Part shown: positions 26,344 to 35,986 of the stretch, in pieces | Numbering within the stretch: position 1 is the first letter of the stretch | Layout of the letters: every line of letters begins with the position of its first letter | Assembly (NCBI RefSeq): GCF_022664465.1 | Contig: NZ_JAKREV010000001.1 | Coordinates: 1,054,001-1,118,000 of the forward strand | Origin: Sphingomonas hankookensis | GTDB taxonomy: Bacteria > Pseudomonadota > Alphaproteobacteria > Sphingomonadales > Sphingomonadaceae | Reading direction: 5' to 3' | Length of the DNA: 64,000 bases | Program-made: the position numbers and the translations under genes | The notes under the pieces: model-generated | Told to the model about the DNA's origin: nothing | Seen by the model: only the letters and a program-made list of their open reading frames with translations | Database searches by the model: none

Positions 26344-26600
26344 CGTCACCCCGGACTTGATCCGGGGTCCCGCTTTTTCTTCGATGCGCGTTAGAAAGCG
26401 GGACGCTGACTAGAGCCGATGTTTCTGTGAAGGTGTCGGACTGAACCGCGAACTCACCGTACCCCCGCGCAGGCGGGGGTCCAGAGCCACGCAGACAACC
26501 GCTTGCGCTGGGGGCCTTGGGCCCCCGCCTGCGCGGAGGGCGCCAAAGGGTCGGTAATCGACACTCCCGAACGGACCCCGTATCCGTTCCGGGGTCGCGC
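26344..26600. repeat. Cluster of palindromic repeats
   Basis: The gap holds CGTCACCCCGGACTTGATCC with its mirror GGGGTCCCGCTTT (26344-26375). A palindrome ACCCCCGCGCAGGCGGGGGT with CCAG follows (about 26459-26484), then its inverted partner around 26517-26537 (GGGCCCCCGCCTGCGCGG). A degenerate copy, GGACCCCGTATCCGTTCCGGGGTC, lies near 26573-26596. Two different repeat families stand side by side between convergent genes. No coding frame is supported here. Confidence 0.65.
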
Positions 26601-26604
26601 TACG

Positions 26605-26799
26605 TCAGAACGTCACCCATTCCGGCCCGCCCGGAAACACCACGTCCTCGACCTTGTCGCCGATCTTGGTGACCGCCAGCAGCACGGCGAGGACGATGAT
26701 CAGGTCGAGCACGATCACCGCGCCCCAGACGAACGCGGGGTGGAACGGACCGATGCGGTCGAACCCGTCCTTCGTCACCCGTGCCGCATCGTTCGTCAT
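26605..26799 (-). CDS. Small membrane protein, 64 aa
   Basis: One transmembrane helix in the middle (VWGAVIVLDLIIVLAVLLAV) is flanked by a hydrophilic N-terminus with FDRIGPFHPAFV and a C-terminal tail KIGDKVEDVVFPGGPEWVTF. It starts seven bases after the ppdK stop on the same strand and is probably cotranscribed with it. No family is recognised. It looks like a real, well-proportioned small protein, since the membrane segment and tail are clean and codon use matches its neighbours. Confidence 0.6.
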   Translation of the reverse strand: MTNDAARVTKDGFDRIGPFHPAFVWGAVIVLDLIIVLAVLLAVTKIGDKVEDVVFPGGPEWVTF

Positions 26800-26806
26800 A
26801 CGCTTC

Positions 26807-29467
26807 TCACTTCTTCAATGCCGCCTGCGCCGCTGCCAGCCGGGCGATCGGCACCCGGTAGGGGCTGGCCGATACATAGTCGAGCCCGACCTGTTCGCAG
26901 AAGGCGATCGACGCCGGGTCGCCGCCATGCTCGCCACAGATGCCGAGCTTGATGTCGGGCCGCGTCTTGCGCCCGCGCTCGGCGGCCAGTTCGATCAGCT
27001 CGCCCACCCCCTCGACATCGATCGAGACGAACGGGTCGCGCGCGTAAATGCCCTTTTCGACATAGGCGCCTAGGAAGCGGCTGGCATCGTCGCGGCTGAC
27101 GCCCAGCGTCGTCTGCGTCAGGTCGTTGGTCCCGAACGAGAAGAACTGCCCGGCTTCGGCGATCTCACCGGCTTTCAGCGCGGCGCGCGGCAGTTCGATC
27201 ATCGTGCCGACCAGATACTCGATCGTCCGCCCCTTGTCGGCGAACACGTCCTGCGCGGCCTTGTCGACCACCGCCTTCATCAGCTCCAGCTCGCGCTTGG
27301 TACCGACCAGCGGGATCATGACCTCCGGTATCGGGGCCTCGCCCGACTTCTCCGCGACGATCACCGCCGCTTCGAAGATCGCACGCGCCTGCATCTCGTA
27401 GATTTCGGGATAGGTCACGCCCAGCCGGCAGCCGCGATGGCCCAGCATCGGGTTGAACTCGTGCAGCTCGCTCGCACGACGCTTGAGCTGCTCGACCTCG
27501 ATCCCTGCCGCCTGCGCGACTTCGGCGAACTCGGCCTCTTCATGCGGCAGGAATTCGTGCAGCGGCGGGTCGAGCAAGCGGATGGTGCACGGCAGCCCGA
27601 CCATCACCTCGAAAATCTCGACGAAATCGCTGCGCTGTTCGGGCAGCAACCGCTCCAGCGCCACGCGCCGACCGGCCTCGTCCTCGGCCAGGATCATCTG
27701 CCGCACGGCGGTGATCCGCGACTGTTCGAAGAACATATGCTCGGTCCGGCACAGGCCGATCCCTTCCGCGCCGAAATCGCGCGCGGTGCGGCAATCAAGC
27801 GGGGTTTCGGCGTTGGTGCGGACCTTCAGGCGACGGACGCCATCGGCCCATTCCATCAGCGTGGCGAAATCGCCGGCCAGCTCGGGCTGCACCGTCGCGA
27901 CGGCACCGGCCATCACCTCGCCAGTCGCGCCGTCGATCGTGACGATATCGCCTTCGCGGATTTCGCGGCCGGCGACCTTCATCACGCCCGCCTTCGCATC
28001 GATCGAGATGCTGCCGGCACCCGACACGCACGGCCGGCCCATGCCGCGCGCCACGACCGCCGCGTGGCTGGTCATGCCGCCCCGCGCCGTCAGGATGCCG
28101 CGCGCCGCGTGCATGCCGTGAATGTCTTCCGGCGAGGTTTCGGTGCGGATCAGGATCACCGCATCGCCCGCGTTCGAACGCCGCTCGGCCGTATCGCTGT
28201 CGAACACCGCGATGCCGCTGGCGGCACCCGGCGAGGCCGGCAGCCCCTTGGTCAGCACGTCGCGCTTGGCATCGGGGTCGAGCGTCGGGTGGAGCAACTG
28301 GTCCAGCGCCTGCGGATCGACGCGCGCGATCGCCTCCTCGCGCGAAATCAGCCCTTCCTCGGCCATGTCGACCGCGATCTTGAGCGCCGCCTTGGCGGTG
28401 CGCTTGCCCGACCGGGTCTGCAGCATCCACAGCTTGCCCTGCTGCACCGTGAATTCGATGTCCTGCATGTCGCGGTAATGCCGCTCCAGCCGGTCGAACA
28501 CCGCAGCCAGTTCGGCATAGGCGTCGGGCATCGCCTCTTCCATCGACAGCGGCTTGGCGTTCGCCGCCGCGCGGGCTGCCGTGGTCAGGTACTGCGGCGT
28601 GCGGATGCCCGCCACCACGTCCTCACCCTGCGCGTTGATCAGGAATTCGCCATAATAGGCATTGTCGCCGGTCGACGGATCGCGGGTGAAGGCGACGCCG
28701 GTCGCCGAGGTGTCGCCCATGTTGCCGAACACCATCGCCTGCACGTTGACCGCCGTGCCCCAGTCGCCCGGAATGTCGTTCAACCGGCGATAGACCTTCG
28801 CCCGGTCCGCCTGCCACGACCCGAACACCGCGCCGATCGCACCCCAGAGCTGGTCATGCACGTCCTGCGGGAACGGCTTGCCCCACAGCTCGACCACGAT
28901 ATCCTTGTACTGCGCCACCAGCGCGCGCCAGTCGTCGGCGGTGAGATCGGTGTCGAGATAATAGCCGCGATCTTCCTTCGCGATCTCCAGCGCTTCCTCG
29001 AACCGGCCATGGTCCAGTTCGAGCACGACGTCCGAATACATCTGGATGAAGCGGCGATAGCTGTCCCACGCGAAACGCGCATCGTCCGACACGCTCGCCA
29101 GCCCCTCGACGGTGTCGTCGTTCAGGCCGAGGTTGAGCACCGTGTCCATCATGCCGGGCATCGAGATGCGCGCGCCCGAGCGGACCGACACCAGCAACGG
29201 GTCCGCAGCGTCGCCGAAGCGCTTACCCGTGATCCCCTCGATATGGGCGATCCCGGTCTTCACCTCGTCCTGCACGCTTTCCGGGAAAGTCTGCCCTTCT
29301 TCGTAATAGCGGGTGCACATGGTCGTCGCGATGGTGAAGCCCGGCGGCACCGGCAAGCCGATCGACGCCATTTCGGCAAGGTTCGCGCCCTTGCCGCCCA
29401 GCAACACCTTGTCGCCCGACCCCCCGTCCGAAACCCCGCCGCCGAAGCGATAGACATACTGCGTCAT
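26807..29467 (-). CDS. ppdK: Pyruvate, phosphate dikinase
   Basis: Interconverts pyruvate + ATP + phosphate with PEP + AMP + diphosphate, in the cytoplasm. The length is 886 residues, the usual size. The N-terminal ATP-grasp part opens VYRFGGGVSDGGSGDKVLLG, continuing GKGANLAEMASIGLPVPPGF. The swivelling phospho-His domain has the signature ARGGMTSHAAVVARGMGRPC near residue 455, with the catalytic His. The C-terminal PEP domain has EGIGLCRTEHMFFE, TNDLTQTTLGVSRDD and the catalytic Cys in KLGICGEHGGDPAS. It probably serves PEP synthesis from pyruvate in gluconeogenesis. ATG at 29467. Confidence 0.97.
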   Translation of the reverse strand: MTQYVYRFGGGVSDGGSGDKVLLGGKGANLAEMASIGLPVPPGFTIATTMCTRYYEEGQTFPESVQDEVKTGIAHIEGITGKRFGDAADPLLVSVRSGARISMPGMMDTVLNLGLNDDTVEGLASVSDDARFAWDSYRRFIQMYSDVVLELDHGRFEEALEIAKEDRGYYLDTDLTADDWRALVAQYKDIVVELWGKPFPQDVHDQLWGAIGAVFGSWQADRAKVYRRLNDIPGDWGTAVNVQAMVFGNMGDTSATGVAFTRDPSTGDNAYYGEFLINAQGEDVVAGIRTPQYLTTAARAAANAKPLSMEEAMPDAYAELAAVFDRLERHYRDMQDIEFTVQQGKLWMLQTRSGKRTAKAALKIAVDMAEEGLISREEAIARVDPQALDQLLHPTLDPDAKRDVLTKGLPASPGAASGIAVFDSDTAERRSNAGDAVILIRTETSPEDIHGMHAARGILTARGGMTSHAAVVARGMGRPCVSGAGSISIDAKAGVMKVAGREIREGDIVTIDGATGEVMAGAVATVQPELAGDFATLMEWADGVRRLKVRTNAETPLDCRTARDFGAEGIGLCRTEHMFFEQSRITAVRQMILAEDEAGRRVALERLLPEQRSDFVEIFEVMVGLPCTIRLLDPPLHEFLPHEEAEFAEVAQAAGIEVEQLKRRASELHEFNPMLGHRGCRLGVTYPEIYEMQARAIFEAAVIVAEKSGEAPIPEVMIPLVGTKRELELMKAVVDKAAQDVFADKGRTIEYLVGTMIELPRAALKAGEIAEAGQFFSFGTNDLTQTTLGVSRDDASRFLGAYVEKGIYARDPFVSIDVEGVGELIELAAERGRKTRPDIKLGICGEHGGDPASIAFCEQVGLDYVSASPYRVPIARLAAAQAALKK

Positions 29468-29567
29468 GCTCGTGTCCCCATGCTCTCCGACGCGGTCGTG
29501 CCGCGACGGGGTATCCGATTCGAAGGCTATTCGCCTGACGCCCCGTTAAACGGGTTAAACCGGCAGG

Positions 29568-32006
29568 TCAGCCCTCAATTTTCGAGAAATCGGCGACCCG
29601 GTGTACCGCATCGCGCACGCGGGCGAGCAGCGCGAGGCGCGCGGTCCGCTTGTGCGAGTCGGCATCGTTGACCGTCACGTCGGTGAAGAACGCATCGATC
29701 GGGGCGCGCAGCGACGCAAGTGCCGCCATGGCCCCCGCGAAATCCTCGGCGTCGATCGCCGCTTCGGCGCGCGGCTCGGCGGCATCGAGCGCGGCGACCA
29801 GCGCCGCCTCGGCCAGTTCACGATCATAGTCCCGCGCTTCCCGGTTGGTCCGCGCCAGTTCGGCGACCACGGGCGCGAAGTCCGGGTCCTCGACCATCGC
29901 CAGCGGGTCTTCCTCGCCGGTTTCGGGGATATGCTTGCTGGAGCCCGGCGCTTCCTTCTTCAGGATGTTGGCCGCTCGCTTGTACCCGGCGAGCAGGTTC
30001 GCGCCGTCCTCGGTCGTGACGAAGGCTTGCAGGGCATGGACGCGGGCGAGCAGGCGGACGAGGTCGTCCTCGCGCGCATTGGCACCATCAATAATGACCG
30101 CTGCCCGGATAAAATCCACCCGTGCACCACCGCTTCTTTCGGCGAACTCCAAACGTTCAAGCATGAAATCGCGAACCGACGCAGCGGCTCGAACTGCCTT
30201 CTCAAAATTTTCTGGGTTCGGAGTACCGGGCTTTGGAAGCGACGGAGCCAAGGCAGCGAGAGCCTTTAGTGCCGCTATCGGTTCGAATTGCGCAATAGTT
30301 TCGCGCAACGTTCCGGCCTGAGCATCTCGTGCCGGCCACCCAGTGCCCAGTCCCTCGAGTGCCGCGATGAAAGAAGACGTCACAATTGAAAGACGGAGAT
30401 GATTGGTTCGAACCAAACTCACGATGCCAAGTGCCGCACGCCGCAACGCGAATGGATCTTTCGATCCGGTTGGCTGCAAATCAACGCGGAAGAATTGTGT
30501 GATCGTATCCAGCTTATCCGCCAGCGCTACCGCAACCGTCACCGGCGCAGTCGGAACGTCATCCCCCTGCCCAACCGGCTTGTAATGATCGCGCACCGCC
30601 TCGGCGACCTCAAACGGCTCGCCCTGCGCGGCGGCATAGTAACCGCCCATCAGCCCCTGCAATTCGGGGAACTCGCCGACCATGCCGGTGACCAGATCGG
30701 CCTTGGCGAGACGTGCCGCACGCTCGGCCATGTCGGCGAGCGACATATCCTCCCCGGTACGGGGAGGGGGACCATCCGCAGGATGGTGGAGGGGGGTGTC
30801 CGCAGGCGGTACCGCTGCTGGCGCCCCCCCTCCACCACCGGCTGCGCCGGCGGTCCCCCTCCCCGTGCCGGGGAGGATCTCCGCACCAACGACGCCACTC
30901 TCCACCAACCACCGCGCGAGCTTCGCGACCCGCTCGACCTTGTTGGCGACCGTCCCCAGCTTCTCATGAAACACGATCTTGTCGAGCTTCGGCAACTGGT
31001 CCTCCAGCCGCGTCTTCAGATCGGTCTCGTAAAAGAACTTCGCATCCGACAGCCGCGCCGCCAGCACCTTGGCATTGCCTGCGACGATCCGCTCGCCGCC
31101 GTCCGCCGCGTCGATATTCGCGGTGCAGACGAACGCGTTGGCCAACTGCCCCGCCCCATCGCGGCACACGAAATATTTCTGGTTCACCCGCGCGGTCAGC
31201 TGGATGACTTCCGGCGGCACGGCGAGGAACGCTTCGTCGAACCGCCCGATCAACGGCACCGGCCATTCGGTCAGCCCGGCATTCTCCGCCAACAGCCCCT
31301 CGTCCTCGACCAGCCGCAAGCCCGCACCCTGCGCCGCCATCTTGGCACCCACCGCGATGATCGCGGCGCGTTCGTCCTGATCGACGATGACATGGCAGGC
31401 CCGCAGCTTCTCGACATAGTCGGCCGCCGACCCGATCGTGATCGGTCCCGCATGGTGGAAACGGTGGCCCAGCGTCACCGCCCCGCTGGTCACGCCCGCG
31501 ACCTCGCACGGCACCACGTCGCTGCCGAACAGCGCGACGATCCCCTGGAGCGGCCGCACCCAGCGCGGACTTTCCGGGCTGAGCGACGCCGCGCCCCAGC
31601 GCATCGACTTCGGCCACGGAAACGCCCGCACGATCGCAGGGATCGCCGTCGCCAGCACCTGCGCCGTTTCGCGCCCCGGCACCTCGGTCACCGCGAACAA
31701 CACGCCGTCCCGCTCGGTCAGCGCCTCGCGCGTCAGCCCGGTCTTGCGCAGAAACCCTTCCAGCGCTTGCGGCGGCGCCGACGCCCGCGGCCCCTTCACT
31801 TCCTCGCGCACCGCCTCGGTCCGCTCGGGCAGGTCGTGCGCGATCAGCACCAGCCTGCGCGGCGTCGCATAGGTCGTGATCCGCGGCGCGGCGATCCCAG
31901 CCTTCGCCAGTTCGCCGACGAACAGCTTCGACAAGTCCTCGCGAGCCTTCGCCTGCATCCGCGCCGGAATTTCTTCCGACCGCAGTTCGAGCAGAAAGTC
32001 GGTCAT
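29568..32006 (-). CDS. glyS: Glycine-tRNA ligase beta subunit, with in-frame repeat insertion
   Basis: Large tRNA-binding subunit of the heterotetrameric glycyl-tRNA synthetase, 812 residues from the ATG at 32006, which overlaps the glyQ stop by four bases. Family segments: [116 protein letters not shown] and [15 protein letters not shown]. Residues 377-420 are not family sequence. They are encoded by a 132-bp palindromic repeat placed between [15 protein letters not shown] and [15 protein letters not shown]. Residues about 490-640 are encoded by a patch of much lower GC. The frame is intact throughout. Confidence 0.96.
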   Translation of the reverse strand: MTDFLLELRSEEIPARMQAKAREDLSKLFVGELAKAGIAAPRITTYATPRRLVLIAHDLPERTEAVREEVKGPRASAPPQALEGFLRKTGLTREALTERDGVLFAVTEVPGRETAQVLATAIPAIVRAFPWPKSMRWGAASLSPESPRWVRPLQGIVALFGSDVVPCEVAGVTSGAVTLGHRFHHAGPITIGSAADYVEKLRACHVIVDQDERAAIIAVGAKMAAQGAGLRLVEDEGLLAENAGLTEWPVPLIGRFDEAFLAVPPEVIQLTARVNQKYFVCRDGAGQLANAFVCTANIDAADGGERIVAGNAKVLAARLSDAKFFYETDLKTRLEDQLPKLDKIVFHEKLGTVANKVERVAKLARWLVESGVVGAEILPGTGRGTAGAAGGGGGAPAAVPPADTPLHHPADGPPPRTGEDMSLADMAERAARLAKADLVTGMVGEFPELQGLMGGYYAAAQGEPFEVAEAVRDHYKPVGQGDDVPTAPVTVAVALADKLDTITQFFRVDLQPTGSKDPFALRRAALGIVSLVRTNHLRLSIVTSSFIAALEGLGTGWPARDAQAGTLRETIAQFEPIAALKALAALAPSLPKPGTPNPENFEKAVRAAASVRDFMLERLEFAERSGGARVDFIRAAVIIDGANAREDDLVRLLARVHALQAFVTTEDGANLLAGYKRAANILKKEAPGSSKHIPETGEEDPLAMVEDPDFAPVVAELARTNREARDYDRELAEAALVAALDAAEPRAEAAIDAEDFAGAMAALASLRAPIDAFFTDVTVNDADSHKRTARLALLARVRDAVHRVADFSKIEG
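30747..30878. repeat. 132-bp palindromic element inside glyS, in frame
   Basis: The ends are 27-bp inverted copies with a single mismatch: ATCCTCCCCGGTACGGGGAG at the left, and CTCCCCGTGCCGGGGAGGAT at the right. Inside, GGTGGAGGGGGG and CCCCCCCTCCACC form a second pair, and CATCCGCAGGATG and ACCGGCTGCGCCGGCGGT form small hairpins. The length is exactly 44 codons, so glyS stays in frame. The encoded segment is Gly/Ala/Pro-rich (begins [20 protein letters not shown]). A second 132-bp member lies between genes at 54870-55001. Confidence 0.88.
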
Positions 32007-32896
32007 GCCACCCACCCCGGATATTTCGCCTGCCACACGGGCGTCTGCGTCTCGATAAACTTGGCGCACGACGCCTTCGCCAGATCGCGCACCCGACCGA
32101 TATAGGCCTGCCGCTCCGCGACCGAGATTACCCCGCGCGCATTGAGCAGGTTGAAGACATGGCTCGCCTCGATCGCCTGTTCATACGCCGCGATCGGCAC
32201 ATCGTTGGCCAGCGCATTCTCGCACTCGGCCGCTGCCTTCCTGAACAGGTCGAACAGCCCGTCGGTATCGGCGACCTCGAAATTCCATTTCGACATCTGC
32301 CGTTCGTTTTCGAGGAACACGTCGCCGTACGTCACGCCGGCATCGTTGAACGCCAGGTCGTACACGCTGTCCTTGTCCTGGATGTACATCGCTAGCCGCT
32401 CCAACCCATAGGTCAGCTCGCCCGCGACCGGCTTGCAATCGAAGCCGCCCATCTGCTGGAAATAGGTGAACTGGGTGACTTCCATCCCGTCGCACCACAC
32501 TTCCCAGCCAAGCCCCCACGCGCCCAGCGTCGGCGATTCCCAATCGTCCTCGACGAAGCGGATATCGTGTTGCGTGAAGTCGATCCCGATCGCCGCCAGC
32601 GACCCCAGATACAGTTCCTGCAGATCGGGCGGTGACGGCTTCAGGATCACCTGATACTGGTAATAATGCTGCAACCGGTTGGGGTTCTCGCCATAGCGCC
32701 CATCGGTCGGCCGGCGCGAGGGCTGGACGAACGCCGCATTCCACGGCTCCGGCCCCAGCGCGCGCAGCGTGGTCGCCGGGTGGAACGTCCCCGCCCCCAT
32801 CCGCATGTCATAGGGTTGCAGGATGACGCAGCCCCGATCGCTCCAGTAATCATGGAGCGTCAGGATCATTTTCTGGAAGCTGAGCGGGGCGGCCAT
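32003..32896 (-). CDS. glyQ: Glycine-tRNA ligase alpha subunit
   Basis: Catalytic subunit that activates glycine and charges tRNA-Gly. The length is 297 residues from the ATG at 32896, preceded by AAGG seven bases upstream. The open frame reaches 32923 with nine extra non-conserved residues. Family motifs: [97 protein letters not shown] and [20 protein letters not shown]. Gene order glyQ-glyS with ATGA overlap ensures matched subunit synthesis. Confidence 0.97.
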   Translation of the reverse strand: MAAPLSFQKMILTLHDYWSDRGCVILQPYDMRMGAGTFHPATTLRALGPEPWNAAFVQPSRRPTDGRYGENPNRLQHYYQYQVILKPSPPDLQELYLGSLAAIGIDFTQHDIRFVEDDWESPTLGAWGLGWEVWCDGMEVTQFTYFQQMGGFDCKPVAGELTYGLERLAMYIQDKDSVYDLAFNDAGVTYGDVFLENERQMSKWNFEVADTDGLFDLFRKAAAECENALANDVPIAAYEQAIEASHVFNLLNARGVISVAERQAYIGRVRDLAKASCAKFIETQTPVWQAKYPGWVA

Positions 32897-32993
32897 GGTT
32901 TCGCCTTTGAGTGCAAGAGCCATGGCGCCTAGCGCTTGGGCGGAGCGCGGGTCAAGGTTGCCGCCGGGGTGCCCGCCCCGCTAAGCCGACCGC

Positions 32994-33863
32994 ATGTCGC
33001 TTCGCCGCTTCCTGCCCGCGATCCTTGCCCTGCTCGGCTGGCTGTCGCTGGCCAGCCCGGTCGCGGCGCCGGCGGCGCTGGCCCCGGCGCTGTGGGTCGC
33101 GCGCGACGGCGACACGGTGATCTGGCTGTTCGGCACGGTGCATCAGCTGCGCGCCGGCACGCCGTGGCTGAGTGGAGCGGTGGCGCGGGCGTTTGCGAGC
33201 AGCGACGTGCTGACGCTCGAGATCGCGCCGACCGATCCGGCGGCAATGGCGGCGGCGCTGGTCGCGGTCGCGCCGGTCCGCCCCGCACCGCTGCCGCCCG
33301 CGCTCGACCGGCGACTGCGCCAGCGCGCGCGGGCGCTGGGCTTTCCGGCCAACGCCTTCGACGCGACCGACCCGTGGTTCGCGGCGACGACCCTTGGTGC
33401 CCAGCCGCTCGCCCGCGCCGGCTATAGCGCGGTGCCGGCGCCCGAGACGCTGCTGGCGACGCTCGCCGATCGCCGCGGCACCGCGATCGAACCGCTCGAA
33501 ACGCTGGACGGACAATTGCAGACCTTCGCCGCGCTCCCGCAACCGGCGCAGCGCACGATGCTGGCGCGCGTGCTCGACGATCGCGATCCGGTGGCTGCGA
33601 TGGACCGGGTGGTCGCCGCATGGGGCAAGGGCGATGTCGCCGCGCTCGACCGGTTGCTGGCGAACGACATGGATGAGGCTGGTCCGGCGGTGCGGGCGGC
33701 TTTGCTCGAGCGGCGCAATGCGGCGTGGGCGAGGACGATCGCCCGGTGGATGCGCCAGCCGGCTACGCGCTTCGTCGCGGTCGGCGCGGGGCATCTGTCG
33801 GGGAAAGGCAGCGTGCAGGCGCGGTTGGCGGCGATGGGGATCGAGGTGTCGCGGGTGCAGTAG
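32994..33863 (+). CDS. TraB/GumN family protein, exported
   Basis: A 289-residue protein with a signal peptide (RFLPAILALLGWLSLASPVA, cleavage probable near residue 28). Two GumN/TraB hallmarks bracket the domain: the N-terminal VIWLFGTVHQLRAGTPWL and the C-terminal RFVAVGAGHLSGKGSVQARL, both with the Gly-x-x-His pattern. The family is thought to be a metalloprotease-like fold (TIKI/EreA clan), but the role of bacterial members is unknown. It is divergent from glyQ, with 97 bases between the starts. Confidence 0.85.
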   Translation: MSLRRFLPAILALLGWLSLASPVAAPAALAPALWVARDGDTVIWLFGTVHQLRAGTPWLSGAVARAFASSDVLTLEIAPTDPAAMAAALVAVAPVRPAPLPPALDRRLRQRARALGFPANAFDATDPWFAATTLGAQPLARAGYSAVPAPETLLATLADRRGTAIEPLETLDGQLQTFAALPQPAQRTMLARVLDDRDPVAAMDRVVAAWGKGDVAALDRLLANDMDEAGPAVRAALLERRNAAWARTIARWMRQPATRFVAVGAGHLSGKGSVQARLAAMGIEVSRVQ

Positions 33864-33890
33864 CGCCACTCTCCTCACACTCTCCCCCAC

Positions 33891-34009
33891 GCACACCGTT
33901 TGGTTCGAGCAGCTTCGAGCTTGTCGAGAAGCGTCCGTCGAGAACTTGGTCGCTTGGGGCACCCCCCTCTCGACTTCGGTTCTCGACAGGCTCGAAGCAA
34001 ACGGTGTGC
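33891..34009. repeat. GGTTCGAGC/GTCGAGAA inverted repeat
   Basis: Outer arms GCACACCGTTTGGTTCGAGC (from 33891) and CTCGAAGCAAACGGTGTGC (to 34009) are inverted copies with small differences. GAGCTTGTCGAGAAGCGTC and TCTCGACAGGCTCGAAG lie inside. Same family as 14317-14488 and, more distantly, 8041-8158. The rest of the gap, 34010-34183, holds a GT-rich stretch (GTGTGCGTGTGTGTGG) and the rplY leader, and no gene. Confidence 0.75.
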
Positions 34010-34183
34010 GTGTGTGTGGTGGGGGGAGGAAGAAACAAACGGACGGGAACAGAAGGAAGCAACACCCCCAACCTTGCCTTTTCCCCCGAACTAACCTATG
34101 CGCCCGCGCTTGTTCGTGCCGGGGTCATCCCTGGAGGCCCGGCCGCGCAAGACTGACAATCCACGTATCTTAAGGAAGACATG

Positions 34184-34867
34184 ATGAGCGACACGCTGCA
34201 CCTGTCGGCCGAGACGCGCGATCGGGCAGGCAAGGGAGCCTCCCGTGCCCTGCGTCGCGAAGGCCGCGTCCCCGCCGTGATCTATGGCAACAAGCAGGAT
34301 CCGGAAGGCATCCACCTGAACGCCCGCGAACTCATGAAGCAGCTGATGACCGGCCACTTCATGAACTCGGTCATCATGGTCGATGTCGGCGGCAAGAAGG
34401 TCCGCACGCTGGCCAAGGACGTCGCGTTCGACGTCGTTACCGACCAGCCGATCCATGTCGACTTCCTGCGCATCTCGAAGAACGCGACCGTGACCGTCGC
34501 GGTGCCGGTGGTGTTCACCAACGAAGACGACGCGCCCGGCATCAAGCGTGCCGGCGGCGTGCTGAACGTCGTTCGCCACGAAATCGAACTGGTCGTCGAA
34601 GCGTCGAACATCCCGACCGAGATCACGATCGACCTGACCGGTCGCGAAGTCGGCGATTCAATCCACATTTCGGACGTGACGCTGCCGAACGGCGCCGAGC
34701 CGGCCGTGGAAGACCGCGACTTCACCGTCGCGACGATCGTCCCGCCGACGGTCCCGACCGCCGCCGACGAAGCGCTCGACGCCGAAGTTGCCGAAGCACA
34801 GTCGGCCGAAGCGGCTGCCGAAGCCGAGGCCGAAGACGCTGAAGCCGAGGACAAGGCCGAGGGCTGA
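34184..34867 (+). CDS. rplY: 50S ribosomal protein L25/general stress protein Ctc
   Basis: Binds 5S rRNA in the large ribosomal subunit. The length is 227 residues, the long CTC form. An N-terminal L25 domain ([24 protein letters not shown] near residue 32, [20 protein letters not shown]) is followed by the C-terminal beta domain ([40 protein letters not shown]) and a Glu/Ala/Asp-rich tail of about 40 residues. Two adjacent ATGs exist at 34181 and 34184. The second has AGGA seven bases upstream and is preferred. A clear terminator follows. Confidence 0.95.
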   Translation: MSDTLHLSAETRDRAGKGASRALRREGRVPAVIYGNKQDPEGIHLNARELMKQLMTGHFMNSVIMVDVGGKKVRTLAKDVAFDVVTDQPIHVDFLRISKNATVTVAVPVVFTNEDDAPGIKRAGGVLNVVRHEIELVVEASNIPTEITIDLTGREVGDSIHISDVTLPNGAEPAVEDRDFTVATIVPPTVPTAADEALDAEVAEAQSAEAAAEAEAEDAEAEDKAEG

Positions 34868-34892
34868 TCCGCCCCGCCTTTCCGGCGTTCGA

Positions 34893-34932
34893 GGGAGCGG
34901 GATGGCCGAGGCCGTCCCGCTCCCTTTTCGTT
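34893..34932 (+). terminator. Rho-independent terminator after rplY
   Basis: GGGAGCGGGA (34893-34902) pairs perfectly with TCCCGCTCCC (34915-34924) and runs straight into TTTTCGTTT. It starts 25 bases beyond the rplY stop. This is the clearest intrinsic terminator in the window and separates rplY from pth. Confidence 0.88.
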
Positions 34933-34959
34933 TGGGGGATGCGCGCCATCCGCACCAAC

Positions 34960-35163
34960 GTCATCGCGGCGCAGGCCGGGATTCACGGACACGGCCACGT
35001 CGCGGCCCGATCGAGAACACCCGACCCAATGGAGTCCGGCCTGCACCGGAATGACGAAACCTCCCCATCGTCGTCCCCGCGCAGGCGGGGACCCTTAACG
35101 CGACGCCCGCGCTTCCATCTGCGACGCCAGCGCATATGGATTCCCGCCTCCGCGGGAATGACG
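34960..35163. repeat. Palindromic repeats between rplY and pth
   Basis: Three GC-rich palindromic words occur: CATCGCGGCGCAGGCCGGGA (about 34962-34985), CGTCCCCGCGCAGGCGGGGA (35072-35094) and GATTCCCGCCTCCGCGGGAA (35139-35163). The last carries a perfect CCCGC/GCGGG stem and ends 44 bases before the pth ATG. Nothing else is seen in the gap. Confidence 0.65.
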
Positions 35164-35207
35164 TCTATAGGACCGGCACGCGACCACCTTCACCCAAAGG
35201 ACACCCG

Positions 35208-35774
35208 ATGCAGCTCTGGACCGGCCTCGGTAACCCCGGCCCGCAATATGCGATGCACCGCCACAATATCGGCTTCATGGCCATCGACGCCATCGCCGAG
35301 GTGCACGACTTCGCCGCGCCCAAACGTGGGTTCCAGGGCTGGGTACAGGAAGGGCGGATCGGCACGCAAAAGGTGCTGTTGCTCAAACCCGGCACGTACA
35401 TGAACGAGAGCGGCCGCTCGGTCGGCGAAGCGATGCGCTTCTACAAGCTCACCCCCGCCGACGTCACCGTGTTCCACGACGAACTCGACCTCGCGCCGTT
35501 CAAGCTGAAGGTGAAGGTCGGCGGCGGCCATGCCGGGCATAACGGGCTACGCTCGACCGACGCGCATATCGGCCCCGACTTCCGCCGCATCCGGCTCGGC
35601 ATCGGCCATCCGGGGCACAAGGACCGCGTGACGCCGTATGTGCTCGGCAATTTCGCCAAGGCCGAGCTGGACGACCTGACCGACCTGCTGGGCGCCGTCG
35701 CCGCCGAGGCGCCATGGCTGGCGGCGGGCGACGACGTACGGTTCATGAACGAGGTCGCCCGGCGGATGGGGTGA
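35208..35774 (+). CDS. pth: Peptidyl-tRNA hydrolase
   Basis: Releases tRNA from peptidyl-tRNA that drops off the ribosome. The length is 188 residues from the ATG at 35208, preceded by AAAGGA. The frame is open upstream into the repeat and that part is not real. Motifs: WTGLGNPGPQYAMHRHNIGF with the catalytic His, KPGTYMNESGRSVGEA, TVFHDELDLAPFKLKVKVGG with the catalytic Asp, GGGHAGHNGLRSTDAHIGPD and FRRIRLGIGHPG. The rplY-pth order is common in alphaproteobacteria; here a terminator and repeats part them. Confidence 0.97.
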   Translation: MQLWTGLGNPGPQYAMHRHNIGFMAIDAIAEVHDFAAPKRGFQGWVQEGRIGTQKVLLLKPGTYMNESGRSVGEAMRFYKLTPADVTVFHDELDLAPFKLKVKVGGGHAGHNGLRSTDAHIGPDFRRIRLGIGHPGHKDRVTPYVLGNFAKAELDDLTDLLGAVAAEAPWLAAGDDVRFMNEVARRMG

Positions 35775-35797
35775 GCGGCGCTCCCCAAGCGCCACCC

Positions 35798-35880
35798 GTC
35801 ACCCCAGCGCAGGCTGGGGTCTCCGCGTAGCCGGGCGATGCGCTATCCAACAGGGATACCCCAGCCTGCGCTGGGGTGAC
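35798..35880. repeat. Pair of inverted palindromes
   Basis: GTCACCCCAGCGCAGGCTGG (35798 on) and the inverted CCAGCCTGCGCTGGGGTGAC (to 35880) are separated by about 31 bases. Each is itself a hairpin and together they form a larger one. This layout (head unit, short spacer with TCTCxGCG and TATCxAACAGGGAT, inverted head unit) recurs at about 44.01-44.09 and 49.97-50.05 kb, which suggests the 83-bp pair is the mobile or copied unit. Confidence 0.7.
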
Positions 35881-35986
35881 GTTCGCGGCGAGGAAGATAG
35901 ACGGCGCCCCCCCAAACCCCGCAAGATCGGTCGAGCGCCCCCGCCCCTTCCCCCGCCACAACCCCCGTGCCACACAAGGAACGGAC

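Noticed and set aside
30399..32105. Long plus-strand open frame opposite glyS
   Set aside because: Antisense of glyS and the inserted repeat; composition typical of a shadow frame.
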